Source: Frankiales bacterium (lineage in GTDB: Bacteria; Actinomycetota; Actinomycetes; Mycobacteriales; SCTD01). From it: 48,059 bases of DNA. How positions within the stretch are numbered: the first letter of the stretch is position 1; every line of letters starts with the position of its first letter. The notes beneath the pieces were generated by a model that ran no database searches, was not told the origin of the DNA, and was given only the letters and a program-made list of their open reading frames with translations. A program made the position numbers and the translations under genes. Below are positions 34,760-43,202 of this stretch, in pieces. The stretch spans positions 1-48,059 of the forward strand of contig JAODND010000093.1 of assembly GCA_025465465.1 (NCBI GenBank). The letters run 5' to 3'.

Positions 34760-36424
34760 ATGTCCTCACTGCTGCTGAGCCGCCGCGACCTCGACTTCCT
34801 GCTCTACGAGTGGCTCGACGTCCCCGGCGACCGGGACACCTATGACGCGGTCCTCGACCTCGCCGAGCAGATCGCGACGAGGGACTTCGCGACGCACAAC
34901 CGCCGCAACGACCTCGAGGAGCCCCGGTTCGTGGACGGCAAGGTCGTCCTGCACGAGGAGGTCGGCAAGGCGCTCAAGGCCTACAGCCAGGCCGGCTTCA
35001 TCGGCGCGGGCATGCCGGCTTCCGTCGGAGGGATGGAGCTGCCGTCGGTCATCTGCCAGGCGCTCATGGGCTGGTTCCATGCCGCGAACGTCGGGACCGC
35101 GGCGTACCCGCTGCTCACGGTCGCCAACGCCAACCTGCTGCTGGCCCACGGCTCCCCGGAGATGGTCGAGCGCTTCGTGCTGCCGATGGTCGAGGGGCGC
35201 TACTTCGGCACCATGTGCCTGTCGGAGCCGCAGGCCGGCAGCAGCCTCGCGGACATCACCACGAAAGCGGAGCGGCAGCCCGACGGCAGCTACCGCGTCA
35301 CCGGCAGCAAGATGTGGATCAGCGCCGGCGAGCACGACCTCTCGGAGAACATCGTCCACCTGGTGCTCGCCAAGGTCCCGGGCGGACCCCCTGGCAGCAA
35401 AGGGATCTCACTGCTCGTCGTGCCCAAGTACCTGGAGGACGGCAGCCGCAACGGCGTCACGCTGACCGGCATCAACCACAAGATGGGCTTCCGCGGCACT
35501 GTCAACACCGTGCTGGCGTTCGAGGACGCCGTCGGCTACGTGGTCGGTGAGGAGAACCGCGGCCTCGCCTACATGTTCCACATGATGAACGAGGCGCGCA
35601 TCGGCGTCGGTCTGGGCGCCACCGCGCTCGGCTACACCGGCTACCTGCACTCCCTCGACTACGCCCGCAGCCGGCCGCAGGGCCGCGCCGGCAAGGACCC
35701 GACGACCCCGCAGGTCCCGATCATCGAGCACCCCGACGTCCGACGGATGCTGCTCGCGCAGAAGTCCTACGTCGAAGGGGCACTCGCCCTCAACCTGTAC
35801 TGCGGAAAGCTGGTCGACCAGGGAGAGGAGCTGCTGCTCGGCATGCTCACGCCGATCGCGAAGAGCTGGCCGAGCCAGTGGTGCCTCGAGGCCAACAGCC
35901 TCGCGATCCAGGTCCTCGGCGGCTACGGGTACACGCGGGAGTACCCGGTCGAGCAGTTCTACCGCGACAACCGCCTCAACCCGATCCATGAGGGCACCCA
36001 CGGCATCCAGGCGCTGGACCTGCTCGGTCGCAAGGTGACGATGAACGACGGCGCCGGCCTGGCGAGACTCGCGGAAGCCATCGCGTCGACCTGCGATCGG
36101 GCCCCCGAGCCGTACGCGACCCAGCTCCGCGAGGTCATCCAGCGGATCGTGGAGGTGACCCAGAAGGTCTGGGGCGCAGGCGATGCGGCGCTCTCGCTCG
36201 CCAATGCGACGCCCTACCTCGAAGCGGTCGGGCACACGGTCATCGCCTGGATGTGGCTCGAGCAGCTGCTCGCGGCGGAGGGCAAGGACGGTGACTTCTA
36301 CGAAGGAAAGCGCCGCGCCGCGCAGTACTTCTTCGCGTGGGAGCTGCCCAAGGCGGGACCGCAACTGGACCTGGTCGCGAGCCTGGACCGCACGACGCTC
36401 GACATGGAAGCGCGCTGGTTCTAA
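34760..36424 (+). CDS. Acyl-CoA dehydrogenase (DmdC/AidB-like, long form)
   Basis: 554 residues. FAD-dependent alpha,beta-dehydrogenation of an acyl-CoA is expected. Visible motifs are CLSEPQAGSSLADITTKAE (FAD/substrate loop), GSKMWISAGEHDL, QVLGGYGYTREYPVEQFYRD and the catalytic-base region HEGTHGIQALDLLGRK (about residue 411). The extra C-terminal domain of about 130 residues is typical of the 3-methylmercaptopropionyl-CoA dehydrogenase (DmdC)-like group; the substrate cannot be set by eye. The stop TAA overlaps the stop of the convergent gene within four bases. Confidence 0.94.
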   Translation: MSSLLLSRRDLDFLLYEWLDVPGDRDTYDAVLDLAEQIATRDFATHNRRNDLEEPRFVDGKVVLHEEVGKALKAYSQAGFIGAGMPASVGGMELPSVICQALMGWFHAANVGTAAYPLLTVANANLLLAHGSPEMVERFVLPMVEGRYFGTMCLSEPQAGSSLADITTKAERQPDGSYRVTGSKMWISAGEHDLSENIVHLVLAKVPGGPPGSKGISLLVVPKYLEDGSRNGVTLTGINHKMGFRGTVNTVLAFEDAVGYVVGEENRGLAYMFHMMNEARIGVGLGATALGYTGYLHSLDYARSRPQGRAGKDPTTPQVPIIEHPDVRRMLLAQKSYVEGALALNLYCGKLVDQGEELLLGMLTPIAKSWPSQWCLEANSLAIQVLGGYGYTREYPVEQFYRDNRLNPIHEGTHGIQALDLLGRKVTMNDGAGLARLAEAIASTCDRAPEPYATQLREVIQRIVEVTQKVWGAGDAALSLANATPYLEAVGHTVIAWMWLEQLLAAEGKDGDFYEGKRRAAQYFFAWELPKAGPQLDLVASLDRTTLDMEARWF

Positions 36425-38667
36425 CAGCTCACTGAGACGTCGGGCTGACAGACCTCCTCGACCGGCACGGGCCGACCGAACAGGTATCCCTGGGCATAGC
36501 GCACACCCAGCGTGAGCAGATCGGCTGCCTGCTGCTCGGTCTCGACGCCCTCGGTGACGAGCTGCAGTCCGCACCCGAGCGCCAGCTCGACGACGGAGCG
36601 GACGATGTGCTCGCTCACCGGCTCGCGGCCGAGCCCCGAGACGAACGACCGGTCGAGCTTGATCACGTCGAGGGTGGGGAACCGCTGCAGATAGCCGAGG
36701 CCGGCATAGCCGGTGCCGAAGTCATCGATCGCGAGCGAGACACCGAGGTCACGCAACCGGGCAAGCAGCGCCGGTCCGTCGGGTCGGGAGAGCAACCGGT
36801 CCTCGGTGAGCTCGAGCACGAGCCGTGCCGGCTCGAGGCCGGCCCGGCTGAGCGCCTCCTGGACGACCTGCGGCAGGTCGCGTCGCCCGACCTGCAGCGA
36901 GCTGATGTTGACCGACATCCGATGCTGACCGTCGAGGCGGGCCGCGTCCCACGTCGCCTGCCTGAGCACCCAGTCGGTGACGGGCGCTTCGTACTCGCTG
37001 TCGAGGATGACGTCGAGGAACTGTCCTGGCAGGAGCAGGCCTCGCGTGGGGTGCTGCCAGCGGAGCAGCGCCTCGTAGCCGGTGACCGAGCGGTCGGCGA
37101 GCCGCACGATCGGCTGATAGTGCAGGACGAACTGCTCCTCGCGCAGGGCAGCCTCGACGTCGTGCCTCAGCTCGAGCTTCGCGACGGCCGAGCCGCTCAT
37201 GCTCGGGTCGTAGACCTGCCAGGCCCCCCGCTCCTCGTTCTTCGCCCGGTACATCGCGGCGTCGGCCTGCGCGAGCAGCTCATCCGCAGTCGTCCCGGGA
37301 CCGGCGCTGTAGGCGATCCCGATCGAGAGCGAGGGCGTGAAGGACGCTGCACCGATTCGCAGCGGCTGCCGCACGCTGTCGATGATCCGGCCGGCCATGC
37401 CGATCGCCTCGGTCGGCGTACCGATGCCGCTGAGGACAACGACGAACTCGTCACCGCTGAGGCGACCCACGCCGTCGCCGTCGCGGACGCTGGCACTGAT
37501 GCGCTTGCTGACCTCGCGGATGTAGGCGTCGCCGACGGCGTGCCCGTGGCCGTCGTTGACGAGCTTGAGCCGGTCGAGGTCGCAGAAGAAGACCGCCGTC
37601 ATCGACCCCGCGTCGATGTCGTCGGCGAGCGCGCGACGCAGCCGCACCATCGACTCGCCGCGGTTCGGCAGGGACGTGAGCGCGTCGTAGTGCGCCTGGC
37701 GGACCAGCCGGTCCTCGCTGCGCTTGCGCTCGGTCACGTCCACGACCTGGGCCACGAGCACGCCCGGGTCGTGCACCTGGTTCAGTGGCGCCAGCTGGAG
37801 GCGTCCCCAGACCACGGACCCGTCGGGCAGCAGATAGCGCTTCTCGACGGCGTCGGTCGGCTCGCGTGGCCCGGGCAGGGCCGTCCGGGCGAGCGTGGAT
37901 GAGGACTCCGACAGGCTCCGGTCGTCGGGGTGCGTGAACTCCATCGGGCTGTGACCGAGCAGCTCCGAGCGGTCTCGGCGGAGGAACCGGCAGTACGCGT
38001 CGTTCACCCGCTCGATCGTGCGGTCGGCCGACAGGATGGCGATCGCGACCGGGCTCGACTCGAAGACCGCGGTGAAGCGCTGGACGCCCCGGCGGCTCTC
38101 GGTGGCGAGCGTCGCGTGCTCGATGGCAAGGGCCGCGGTCACGGCAAACGCCTCGAGGGCGTGCCGGGTCGCCGGACCGGGGCGGCGGCCGTCCCGGGGG
38201 ACGTCGACCGACAGCATCCCGAGATGGCGGCCGTCGGCCGACTGCAGCGGCGCGAACAGCGCGTCCTCAGGGTGCCAGGCGTCCGGCTCGTCGGACACCG
38301 GCATGTCAGGGATCCAGGTGAGGATGTCGGAAGGGTCGCTGGGCGCCGTCGCGTGGTCGAGGAACCGCAGCTTGCCCCACGGCTCGCTGGCCGCGATGAG
38401 CTTGGCCCAGCCGTCGTTGCCCTGGCGGCGACCCAGCAACAGCTCGCGCACCTCGTCCGGCCCGGAGACGGCTGCCACGACGAGTGAGGTGGCATCCTGC
38501 TCGTCGACGAGGTTGATCACGGCGACCTCGAAGCCCAGGGACTCGACGATCGTGTCCGCCACCAGCTGCAGGGTCTCGGCGAGGTCCAACGACGGGCGGG
38601 TCACTCCCGCAGACACGTCGGCAACACTCACCTCACAAGTCTCGGCAGGTGACGACCCGGACAACAT
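36421..38667 (-). CDS. GAF-PAS-GGDEF-EAL c-di-GMP protein
   Basis: 748 residues. A GAF-like domain (about 27-185) is followed by PAS (about 195-315, ending VVDVTERKRSEDR), GGDEF (about 325-480) and EAL (about 495-740). The cyclase motif is SGDEF, a one-residue variant of GGDEF that may still be active. The phosphodiesterase motifs YEALLRW and DDFGTGY are intact, as are NIS and KLDRSF, so hydrolysis of c-di-GMP is the safer prediction. ATG 38667 has no ribosome site, and GTG 38631 is an alternative (see findings). Together with the PAS-GGDEF gene, two c-di-GMP enzymes are in this window. Confidence 0.95.
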   Translation of the reverse strand: MLSGSSPAETCEVSVADVSAGVTRPSLDLAETLQLVADTIVESLGFEVAVINLVDEQDATSLVVAAVSGPDEVRELLLGRRQGNDGWAKLIAASEPWGKLRFLDHATAPSDPSDILTWIPDMPVSDEPDAWHPEDALFAPLQSADGRHLGMLSVDVPRDGRRPGPATRHALEAFAVTAALAIEHATLATESRRGVQRFTAVFESSPVAIAILSADRTIERVNDAYCRFLRRDRSELLGHSPMEFTHPDDRSLSESSSTLARTALPGPREPTDAVEKRYLLPDGSVVWGRLQLAPLNQVHDPGVLVAQVVDVTERKRSEDRLVRQAHYDALTSLPNRGESMVRLRRALADDIDAGSMTAVFFCDLDRLKLVNDGHGHAVGDAYIREVSKRISASVRDGDGVGRLSGDEFVVVLSGIGTPTEAIGMAGRIIDSVRQPLRIGAASFTPSLSIGIAYSAGPGTTADELLAQADAAMYRAKNEERGAWQVYDPSMSGSAVAKLELRHDVEAALREEQFVLHYQPIVRLADRSVTGYEALLRWQHPTRGLLLPGQFLDVILDSEYEAPVTDWVLRQATWDAARLDGQHRMSVNISSLQVGRRDLPQVVQEALSRAGLEPARLVLELTEDRLLSRPDGPALLARLRDLGVSLAIDDFGTGYAGLGYLQRFPTLDVIKLDRSFVSGLGREPVSEHIVRSVVELALGCGLQLVTEGVETEQQAADLLTLGVRYAQGYLFGRPVPVEEVCQPDVSVSC

Positions 38668-38694
38668 GGTCAGATCGGACCATACGCATGGGTA

Positions 38695-38704
38695 AGCCTA
38701 GGGT
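38695..38704. promoter_or_regulatory. Overlapping divergent -10 elements (tldD and GAF-EAL gene)
   Basis: The CCTAGG core gives TAGGGT on the plus strand (38699-38704), seven bases before the GTG of tldD, and TAGGCT on the minus strand (38695-38700), pointing to the GAF-EAL gene. No Shine-Dalgarno precedes the tldD start. Confidence 0.45.
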
Positions 38705-38711
38705 GAGGCGC

Positions 38712-40220
38712 GTGACCGTCGAGCCCGCCTTCCTCGCCCTCCCGCTGCGGGCGCTCGCGGACGCCGCTCTCCAGACCGCACGCGACGCGGGTGCCGAGCA
38801 CGCCGATGTCCGCGTCGAGCGTCTCCGCAACCAGCAGCTGTCGCTGCGCGACGCCGAGCTCGAGAACCTCTCCGACGACGTGACCGTCGGCCTGGCCGTA
38901 CGGGTGATCGTCGACGGCACCTGGGGGTTCGCGAGCAGTGCCGACGTCACGACCGACGAGGCCCGCCGGCTGGCCCGTGAGGCCGTCGACGTCGCCCGCA
39001 CCTCGAGACCTCTGAACTCGCAGCCGATCACGCTCGCCGATGAGCCGGTGTACGACGACGTGACGTGGGTGTCCGCCTACGACATCGACCCGTTCGGCGT
39101 GCCGACCGCGGACAAGGTCGCGCTGTTCACCGACTGGAGCCGCGGCCTGCTGGCGCACGACGACGTGGACCACGTCGACATCTCGCTGCTGCAGGCCCAG
39201 GAGTGCAAGTTCTACGCCGACACGGCCGGCACGACGACCACCCAGCAGCGCATCCGCCTGCAGCCGCAGGTCACCGGCACCCGCCTCGACCCCGGTGGTG
39301 GCTTCGAGACGATGCGCACCCTGGCCGCCCCCGTCGGCCGAGGCTGGGAATACCTCACCACCGGCTACGACTGGACCTCCGAGCTCGAGCAGCTCCCGCT
39401 CAACCTGGTCGAGAAGGCCAAGGCCAGCAGCGTCGAACCCGGCCGCTACGACCTCGTGATCGACCCGTCCAACCTCTGGCTCACCATCCACGAGTCCGTC
39501 GGTCACGCCACCGAGCTCGACCGCGCGCTGGGCTACGAGGCGGCCTACGCGGGCACGTCGTTCGCCACCCTCGACCAGCTCGGCACGCTGCGCTACGGCA
39601 CCGACCTCATGCACGTCACCGGGGACCGGCACACCCCGCATGGTCTGTCGACAGTCGGCTGGGACGACGAGGGCGTCGCCGCGCAGCAGTGGGACATCGT
39701 GAGGGACGGCACCCTCGTCGGATACCAGCTCGACCGGCGGATGGCGCAGCAGAACAGCGCCGCGCTGGGGGTCAGCAGGTCCAACGGCTGTGCCTTCGCC
39801 GACGGCCCGTACCGCGTACCCGTGCAGCGGATGCCGAACGTGTCGCTGCAGCCCGCCCCGGACGGCCCGACGACCGAGCAGCTCATCGCCGGCGTCGAGC
39901 GCGGGATCTACGTCGTCGGCGACAAGAGCTGGTCGATCGACATGCAGCGCTACAACTTCCAGTTCACGGGGCAGCGCTTCTACGAGATCCGGTCCGGTCG
40001 GATCGTCGGGCAGCTCCGCGACGTCGCCTACCAGGCGACCACCACGGAGTTCTGGGGCTCGATGGAGGCGCTCGGCGGCCCCTCGACCTACGTCCTGGGT
40101 GGCGCGTTCAACTGCGGCAAGGCGCAGCCCTCGCAGACCGCCGCCGTGTCGCACGGCTGCCCGACGGCGGTCTTCCGGGGCGTCAGCATCCTCAACACGC
40201 ACCGGGAGGCAGGGCGATGA
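38712..40220 (+). CDS. tldD: Metalloprotease TldD
   Basis: 502 residues from GTG 38712. The zinc motif HESVGH (residues 260-265, HExxxH) is intact, and the family C-terminal segment SHGCPTAVFRG is present. TldD pairs with TldE to form a heterodimeric protease that degrades unfolded peptides and matures some ribosomal peptide products. The GTG is chosen for its place after the -10 at 38699; an upstream ATG at 38649 would add 21 residues. It overlaps tldE by ATGA. Confidence 0.95.
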   Translation: MTVEPAFLALPLRALADAALQTARDAGAEHADVRVERLRNQQLSLRDAELENLSDDVTVGLAVRVIVDGTWGFASSADVTTDEARRLAREAVDVARTSRPLNSQPITLADEPVYDDVTWVSAYDIDPFGVPTADKVALFTDWSRGLLAHDDVDHVDISLLQAQECKFYADTAGTTTTQQRIRLQPQVTGTRLDPGGGFETMRTLAAPVGRGWEYLTTGYDWTSELEQLPLNLVEKAKASSVEPGRYDLVIDPSNLWLTIHESVGHATELDRALGYEAAYAGTSFATLDQLGTLRYGTDLMHVTGDRHTPHGLSTVGWDDEGVAAQQWDIVRDGTLVGYQLDRRMAQQNSAALGVSRSNGCAFADGPYRVPVQRMPNVSLQPAPDGPTTEQLIAGVERGIYVVGDKSWSIDMQRYNFQFTGQRFYEIRSGRIVGQLRDVAYQATTTEFWGSMEALGGPSTYVLGGAFNCGKAQPSQTAAVSHGCPTAVFRGVSILNTHREAGR

Positions 40221-41575
40221 GCGCCGGTGGGGCGAGCGTCGTCGAGAAGGCACTGTCGCTGTCCGTCGCCGACGGCTGCGTCGTGATCCTGACGGAGACC
40301 AGCACCGTCAACCTCCGGTGGGCCAACAGCACGCTCACGACCAACGGCGCGCTGTACGAGCGGGACCTCACCGTCATCAGCGTGGTCGGCGAGTCGGTCG
40401 GAGTGCGCAGCGCCTCCGTCCTCGACGACGTCGAGGACCTCGTCCGCGCCAGCGAGGCCGCCGCCCGTGAGGCGGGCCCGGCACCGGACTACGCGCCGCT
40501 GATCGCCGGCCCGGCCGACGCCTCGTTCGGCGAGGCCGCCGAGCGGACGACGACGGGCGTCTTCGCCGACGTGGCACGCGATCTCGGCGAGTCGTTCGCG
40601 CAGGCGTCCTCGCTCGGCCTGCGCCACTACGGCTATGCCTCGCACGAGCTCACGACGACCTGGCTGGGCTCCTCCACCGGCCTGCGCCGTCGGCACGTGC
40701 AGCCCCGTGGCTATGTCGAGCTGACCGCGAAGAACGACCGTCCTGGCGGCTCGTCCTGGGTGGGCCAGCACACCGCGGACTGGTCGGACGTCGCCATCCC
40801 GTCCCTCGACGCGGAGCTGCAGCGACGCCTCTCGTGGACCGAGCGGTGGGTCGACCTGCCGGCCGGGCGCTATGACACGGTGCTGCCGCCGAGCGCGGTC
40901 GCCGACCTGCTGGTCTACAGCTACTGGACGGCGACCGGCCGCGACGCCGCCGAGGGCCGCACCGTGTTCTCGCGGCCCGGCGGTGGCACGCGTGTCGGGG
41001 AGGTCCTCGCCCCGCAGGGCCTCTCGATGCGCAGCGACCCGACGGCCATGCCGGTGCGGCCGTTCGTGGTGGCGCACGGTTCGTCGAGCACGAGCAGCGT
41101 GTTCGACAACGGTCTCGACCTCGGCCCGACCGACTGGATCCGTGACGGTCGGCTGGAGCACCTGACCCAGACCCGTTCCTCGGCCGTCCGCACCGACTCA
41201 CCGGTCACCCCCTTCATCGACAACCTCATCGTCTCGGGAGCGGGTACGGCGACCACGGACGAGATGGTTGCCTCGACGAAGCGTGGGTTGCTGCTGACCT
41301 GCCTCTGGTACATCCGGGCGGTGGACCCGGAGACCCTGCTCCTCACAGGCCTCACCCGCGACGGCGTCTACCTCATCGAGGACGGCGAGGTGACCGGCGC
41401 CGTCACCAACTACCGGTGGAACGAGTCGCCGATCGATCTGCTCGACCGGTGCACGGAGGTCGGCCGGTCCGGGCCGACGCTCCCGCGCGAGTGGAGCGAC
41501 TACTTCACCTGGACCCAGATGCCGGCGCTGCGGGTGCCCGACTTCAACATGAGCAGCGTCAGCCAGGCGAGCTGA
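40217..41575 (+). CDS. tldE: TldE/PmbA family protein
   Basis: 452 residues from ATG 40217 (ATGA overlap with tldD, GGAGG upstream). It is the non-metal partner of TldD and has no HExxxH motif. Family stretches such as FIDNLIVSGAGT, GLTRDGVYLIEDGEVTGAV and MPALRVPDFNMSS are visible. No RiPP precursor or maturation gene is seen next to it, so general proteolysis is more likely than a toxin-processing role. Confidence 0.94.
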   Translation: MSAGGASVVEKALSLSVADGCVVILTETSTVNLRWANSTLTTNGALYERDLTVISVVGESVGVRSASVLDDVEDLVRASEAAAREAGPAPDYAPLIAGPADASFGEAAERTTTGVFADVARDLGESFAQASSLGLRHYGYASHELTTTWLGSSTGLRRRHVQPRGYVELTAKNDRPGGSSWVGQHTADWSDVAIPSLDAELQRRLSWTERWVDLPAGRYDTVLPPSAVADLLVYSYWTATGRDAAEGRTVFSRPGGGTRVGEVLAPQGLSMRSDPTAMPVRPFVVAHGSSSTSSVFDNGLDLGPTDWIRDGRLEHLTQTRSSAVRTDSPVTPFIDNLIVSGAGTATTDEMVASTKRGLLLTCLWYIRAVDPETLLLTGLTRDGVYLIEDGEVTGAVTNYRWNESPIDLLDRCTEVGRSGPTLPREWSDYFTWTQMPALRVPDFNMSSVSQAS

Positions 41576-42002
41576 GCTCGCCGGCCAGCAAGGCATCCCG
41601 CCGCGTCCAGGCCCAGCGCAGGAACCACACCGAGAAGCCGAGCGTCAGCAGGTTGATCCCGAGCTCGATGACGCCGCCCAGACCGGTGGCGTAGATGCCG
41701 TGCTCCAGGTCGTACAGCACGTCCATGCAGAACAGGTAACCGCCCGCGCCGCCGCCGGTCAGCAGCCAGAGCAGGGCGGTGGGACTCCCCCGCCGGACCG
41801 CCCGGACAGCGAGCAGGACGCAGGCACCGAGCCAGGCGTCGGCCACGGGGAAGGCGTTCTCGAAGTCGTAGTAGGCGTGGGTGTCGGCGCTTCGGACGAC
41901 GTGCCGCGCCACGTACCAGAGGGTCCAGTAGCCGACCAGCACCGTGAGGGCGATCATGCCTGCGACGGTCAGTCGGCGAACTTCTCGGGGAGTGATCGGC
42001 AC
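41559..42002 (-). CDS. Four-helix membrane protein of unknown function
   Basis: 147 residues from GTG 42002. Hydrophobic segments are at about residues 12-32, 50-66, 75-94 and 107-128. Acidic and aromatic residues cluster in the loops (DTHAYYDFENAFPVADAW). I do not recognise a function. The 3' end overlaps the tldE tail by 17 bp. The GTG has TAGGCT at 42009-42014 six bases upstream, as for other leaderless candidates. Confidence 0.8.
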   Translation of the reverse strand: MPITPREVRRLTVAGMIALTVLVGYWTLWYVARHVVRSADTHAYYDFENAFPVADAWLGACVLLAVRAVRRGSPTALLWLLTGGGAGGYLFCMDVLYDLEHGIYATGLGGVIELGINLLTLGFSVWFLRWAWTRRDALLAGELSSPG

Positions 42003-42008
42003 AACCGC

Positions 42009-42025
42009 AGCCTAGGGAGTAGCCT
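42009..42025. promoter_or_regulatory. Back-to-back -10 elements for the membrane gene (minus) and cspA (plus)
   Basis: TAGGCT on the minus strand (42009-42014) lies six bases before GTG 42002. TAGCCT on the plus strand (42020-42025) lies five bases before ATG 42031. The two promoters are so close that the two polymerases would compete. Confidence 0.5.
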
Positions 42026-42144
42026 CACGGATGGCTGTTGTTGCTTTTGCACGCGTTCTTCACATCTGGGACCCCCGCGCCGACGCTCCGCCAGCCCGTC
42101 GTTCGCGCACGCGGTCGTCGTTTCACCGTAAGAGGGAAAATCTC

Positions 42145-42351
42145 ATGGCACAGGGCACAGTGAAGTGGTTCAACGCGGAGAAGGGCTTCGGCTTCATCGC
42201 GCAGGAGGGCGGCGGTCCTGACGTCTTCTGCCACTTCAGCGCGATCCAGGGACAGGGCTACAAGTCGCTCGAGGAGAACCAGCGCGTCGAGTTCGACGTG
42301 ACGCAGGGCCAGAAGGGCCCGCAGGCGGAGAACGTCACCGTCGTTCAGTAG
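42145..42351 (+). CDS. Cold-shock protein (CspA family)
   Basis: 68 residues from ATG 42145, with AGAGGGA about nine bases upstream. The OB-fold RNA-binding motifs KGFGFI (RNP1) and DVFCHFSAI (RNP2) are present, the latter with Cys where Val is common. It binds single-stranded RNA/DNA and melts structure at low temperature. The leader from the likely transcription start near 42031 is about 115 nt and is open in frame with the gene, so an N-terminal extension of 38 residues is possible (see findings). Confidence 0.97.
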   Translation: MAQGTVKWFNAEKGFGFIAQEGGGPDVFCHFSAIQGQGYKSLEENQRVEFDVTQGQKGPQAENVTVVQ

Positions 42352-42364
42352 GACCACATGCGTT

Positions 42365-42390
42365 GGGGCCCCGGCTTTTGCCGGGGCCCC
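42365..42390 (+). terminator. Rho-independent terminator after the cold-shock gene
   Basis: GGGGCCCCGG (42365-42374)/CCGGGGCCCC (42381-42390) is a perfect 10-bp stem with loop CTTTTG, followed by TTCGTCGTT. It lies between convergent genes and could also serve the chelatase operon on the minus strand, where a T-rich stretch follows less clearly. Confidence 0.88.
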
Positions 42391-42410
42391 TTCGTCGTTC
42401 CCGGACCAGC

Positions 42411-43202
42411 TCAGTCGTCAGGATGGGTGTGCGGCACCTGGGGGGCGCCGACGAGGTGCTCTCTGCCGGGAAAGGCGATCCGGTAGAGGCAGGCGTCGCA
42501 GTTCATCCGGATGTCACCGGTCAGCGTTTCGCGATATCTCTCGACGAGCAGGTCGACCAGCTGCGTTGCCGGGCCGAGAGGCGCCGTGACGACGTGCTCG
42601 CCGGCCTGAGCCGCGGCCCGAGCGGGCAGCTGCCCTGGCCCCAGGAACAGCAGCGAGACCGCGAGCGGCCCCCGGATCCTCGCCAGTGCCTCAGGCACCG
42701 AAGGCCCGGTCGTGGAGACGAAGGCGTAGTCCACCGTCGGATAGCCCCGCCCCTCCCAGAGCAGCCGCGCCGTGGCGGCGACCGTGGCGTTGGCGTCCGG
42801 GTCGAGCGACCCGCCGGCGACCAGCAGCACCGGCAGCTCCGCAGCACCAGCCGCGACGAGTCGCTCCTCGAGCACCCCGACCACAGCCGGATGCGCCCCG
42901 AACGGTCGCCCGTAGCGGATCGTGAGGCCCGGGTGATCACGTCGCGCCTTCTGCACGGAGGCCGCGACGTCGGTCTTGCTGTGCCCGGCGGCGTTGAGCA
43001 GCAGCGGCAGCACCACGATGTCGTCGATCCCCTGGGCCACCAGGTCCGCCACGGCACCGGCGATCGACGGCGGCGCGTTGTCGAGGTACGCCGCGAGGGC
43101 GCGGATCCCGAGGCGGTGCCCCGCCGCGGACAACAGGTCCCGGACGACCTGCTGCGCGGCCTCGTCGCGCGAGCCGTGGGCGACGCCGAGGAGCACCGTC
43201 AT
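42411..43202 (-). CDS. CbiX/SirB-type sirohydrochlorin chelatase
   Basis: 263 residues from ATG 43202 (ATGA overlap with the permease). Two CbiX halves: the first metal-binding His is in GVAHGSRDEAA (about residue 9) and the second in NAAGHSKTDV (about residue 73). The C-terminus carries MNCDAC (residues 233-238, an MxCxxC motif known to hold a 4Fe-4S cluster in long CbiX) and a short His-rich end. Because it is in the sulfur block, iron insertion for siroheme of sulfite reductase is more likely than cobalt insertion for B12; this is an inference. It is the last gene of the operon, before the hairpin at 42365. Confidence 0.92.
   Translation of the reverse strand: MTVLLGVAHGSRDEAAQQVVRDLLSAAGHRLGIRALAAYLDNAPPSIAGAVADLVAQGIDDIVVLPLLLNAAGHSKTDVAASVQKARRDHPGLTIRYGRPFGAHPAVVGVLEERLVAAGAAELPVLLVAGGSLDPDANATVAATARLLWEGRGYPTVDYAFVSTTGPSVPEALARIRGPLAVSLLFLGPGQLPARAAAQAGEHVVTAPLGPATQLVDLLVERYRETLTGDIRMNCDACLYRIAFPGREHLVGAPQVPHTHPDD

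Noticed and set aside
38712..41575. A RiPP biosynthesis locus around tldD/tldE
   Set aside because: No precursor peptide, cyclodehydratase, radical SAM or exporter gene is next to the pair; the genes look like the housekeeping set.
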